DNA from: DASVEE01 sp036399695
Lineage (GTDB): Bacteria; Acidobacteriota; Thermoanaerobaculia; Gp7-AA8
Length of the DNA stretch: 13,246 nucleotides
Direction: 5' to 3'
Assembly (NCBI GenBank): GCA_036399695.1
Contig: DASWMP010000004.1
Span: 1 to 13,246, forward strand
Part shown: one piece after another, positions 12,262 through 13,246 of the stretch
Layout: the number at the start of each line of letters is the position of its first letter
Numbering within the stretch: position 1 is the stretch's first letter
Program-made: the position numbers and the translations under genes
Notes under the pieces: generated by a model
The model's input: only the letters and a program-made list of their open reading frames with translations
What the model was told of the DNA's origin: nothing
The model's database searches: none

Positions 12262-13101
12262 ATGCCCACATTCGACATCCACATCCACGTCCAACCCTGG
12301 CACATGGTCAAGCCGGAAGTGCTGGCGATGATCGACGACCCTTCGCATGCCGGCGCGAAGGACGTGCTGTCCTCGCCGGAGAACCTGCTGCGTTTCCTCG
12401 ACGAGCAGGGAATCGAGCGCGCCGGCTGCATCAACTACGTCTCGCCGGAAGTCATGGGCTTCACCCGCGAGGTCAACGACTGGATCGCCGGCTTCACGAA
12501 GGCGCACCGCGACCGGCTCGTGGCCGTCGGCTCGGTGAATCCGCTGCACGAGATGAACGTCCGCGACGAGATCCGCCGCGTGCTCGACCTCGGCATCGGC
12601 ATGATCAAGATCCATCCGCCGCATCAGCTCTTCTCGCCGAACGGTTACCGCGGCGAGTTGTGGCAGCTCGCCGAGATCTACCGGGAGTGCGAGGAGCGCC
12701 GCGTGCCGGTGATGTTCCATACCGGGACGTCCGTCTTTCCCCGCGCCCGCAACGTCTTCGCCGACCCGATGCCCATCGACGACGTGGCCATCGACTTTCC
12801 CCGCCTGCCGATCATCCTGGCGCACGCCGGACGGCCGATGTACGGGGAGACGGCGTTCTTCCTGGCGCGCCGCCATCCGAATGTGAACGTCGACATCTCC
12901 GGCATCCCGCCGAAGTCGCTGCTGCGCTTCTTCCCCCGCGTGGCCGATCTCGCCGAGAAAGTGCTGTGGGGGACGGACTGGCCCTCGCCAGGGGTGACGT
13001 CACCGAAGAAGAATGTGGAGCAGTTCCGCGCGCTGGGCCTCGGGGAAGAGGTGGAGCGGAAGATTCTGTGGGACAACGCGGCGCGGCTGTTCCCGCGGTA
13101 A
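12262..13101 (+). CDS. Amidohydrolase-family metal-dependent hydrolase
   Basis: 279 aa, an Amidohydro_2-type TIM barrel. Motifs in order: D5-I-H-I-H9 on strand 1 (the H-x-H metal pair), K116 in MIKIHPPHQ, H153 in VMFHTGTS, H188 in IILAHAGRP, and D239 in LWGTDWPSPG, followed by the usual C-terminal NAARLF. This is a complete active-site set. The family holds decarboxylases (such as ACMSD and gamma-resorcylate decarboxylase) and hydrolases of cyclic or ester substrates; the substrate cannot be told here, and the short length fits the smaller uncharacterised group. No cofactor-binding or signal sequence is seen, so it should be cytoplasmic. The ATG at 12262 has no Shine-Dalgarno sequence; the leader is the C-rich arm of repeat element D. 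The acetyltransferase lies 210 bp upstream on the same strand. Confidence 0.9.
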   Translation: MPTFDIHIHVQPWHMVKPEVLAMIDDPSHAGAKDVLSSPENLLRFLDEQGIERAGCINYVSPEVMGFTREVNDWIAGFTKAHRDRLVAVGSVNPLHEMNVRDEIRRVLDLGIGMIKIHPPHQLFSPNGYRGELWQLAEIYRECEERRVPVMFHTGTSVFPRARNVFADPMPIDDVAIDFPRLPIILAHAGRPMYGETAFFLARRHPNVNVDISGIPPKSLLRFFPRVADLAEKVLWGTDWPSPGVTSPKKNVEQFRALGLGEEVERKILWDNAARLFPR

Positions 13102-13201
13102 CCCCTCTCGGAGTGCGGTGGCGCACGGAGGGTGTCTCAAAACGGTGCGCCTCGATCTACTCCCTTGGTTCTGCCGTCGATGAACCGGCGCCTGCGGGCG
13201 C

Positions 13202-13223
13202 GGACAGACAGGAGTGTCTGTCC
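13202..13223. repeat. Third copy of the GGACAGACA palindrome
   Basis: GGACAGACA-GGAG-TGTCTGTCC, the same 9-bp stem as at 720-741 and 788-809, with a different loop. The flank CCCACATT matches the ATGTGGG flank of the 720 copy in inverted orientation. A smaller hairpin GCGCC-TGCG-GGCGC (13188-13201 region) adjoins it. No gene is visible from 13102 to the window end. Confidence 0.85.
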
Positions 13224-13246
13224 CACATTCAGATTCCGCCGAATAT

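Noticed and set aside
13102..13201. Terminator for the amidohydrolase gene
   Set aside because: Only a 5-bp hairpin (GTGCG-GTGG-CGCAC) without a T-run was found.

Overview
The window is a high-GC chromosomal stretch, probably from an uncultured soil-type bacterium. The best guess is Acidobacteriota, based on the BlaI/M56 locus with its repeat-bearing C-terminus, the short-period intergenic repeats and the overall gene style. No rRNA, tRNA or taxonomic marker is present, so the phylum is an inference. I see no phage, plasmid, insertion sequence or CRISPR array.

Layout. 52-576 (-) is a membrane-anchored SRPBCC protein. 577-918 is a gene-free stretch holding a nested inverted-repeat element. 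919-4365 (-) is a three-gene operon: a BlaI-type repressor, a BlaR1-like M56 metallopeptidase overlapping it by 4 nt, and 10 nt later a secreted protein. The protease ends in seven ~29-residue repeats, and the secreted protein is built from seven repeats of the same type. A sigma70-like promoter with two matched inverted repeats (TACGAA-N4-TTCGTA type) precedes blaI. 4523-7915 (-) holds a soluble hybrid histidine kinase and, upstream of it, a YihG-type lysophospholipid acyltransferase, with a hairpin over the kinase ribosome-binding site. 7944-8285 (+) is a divergent DUF309 protein. 8307-9288 (-) has a secreted cysteine-rich protein and a small membrane protein. 9354-9785 (+) is a stand-alone receiver protein. 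9908-10138 (-) is a one-cluster ferredoxin. 10299-11365 (+) has a periplasmic SIMPL protein and a small disordered hydrophilic protein, closed by a strong terminator. 11611-13101 (+) has an ArsN2-like acetyltransferase and an amidohydrolase.

Two things stand out. First, the BlaI-M56 locus looks like a BlaR1-type signalling system in which the penicillin-binding sensor is replaced by a Pro/Glu tract, an alternating Asp tract and a repeat array, and the same repeats occur in a co-transcribed exported partner. Second, almost every gap of 100-350 bp carries an inverted-repeat element. Four of them (8849-9022, 9798-9884, 11427-11595, 12051-12256) differ in sequence but share a strict 7-nt period of G-rich units on one arm and the complement on the other. 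Another has a 9-nt period (4455-4512), and another is a nest of palindromes (655-890) with a relative at 13202-13223.

Translation starts fall into two groups. Some genes have clear AGGAG-type sites. Others (9288, 11611, perhaps 7944) lack one but have a -10-like hexamer exactly 6 nt before the start codon, which suggests leaderless transcripts.
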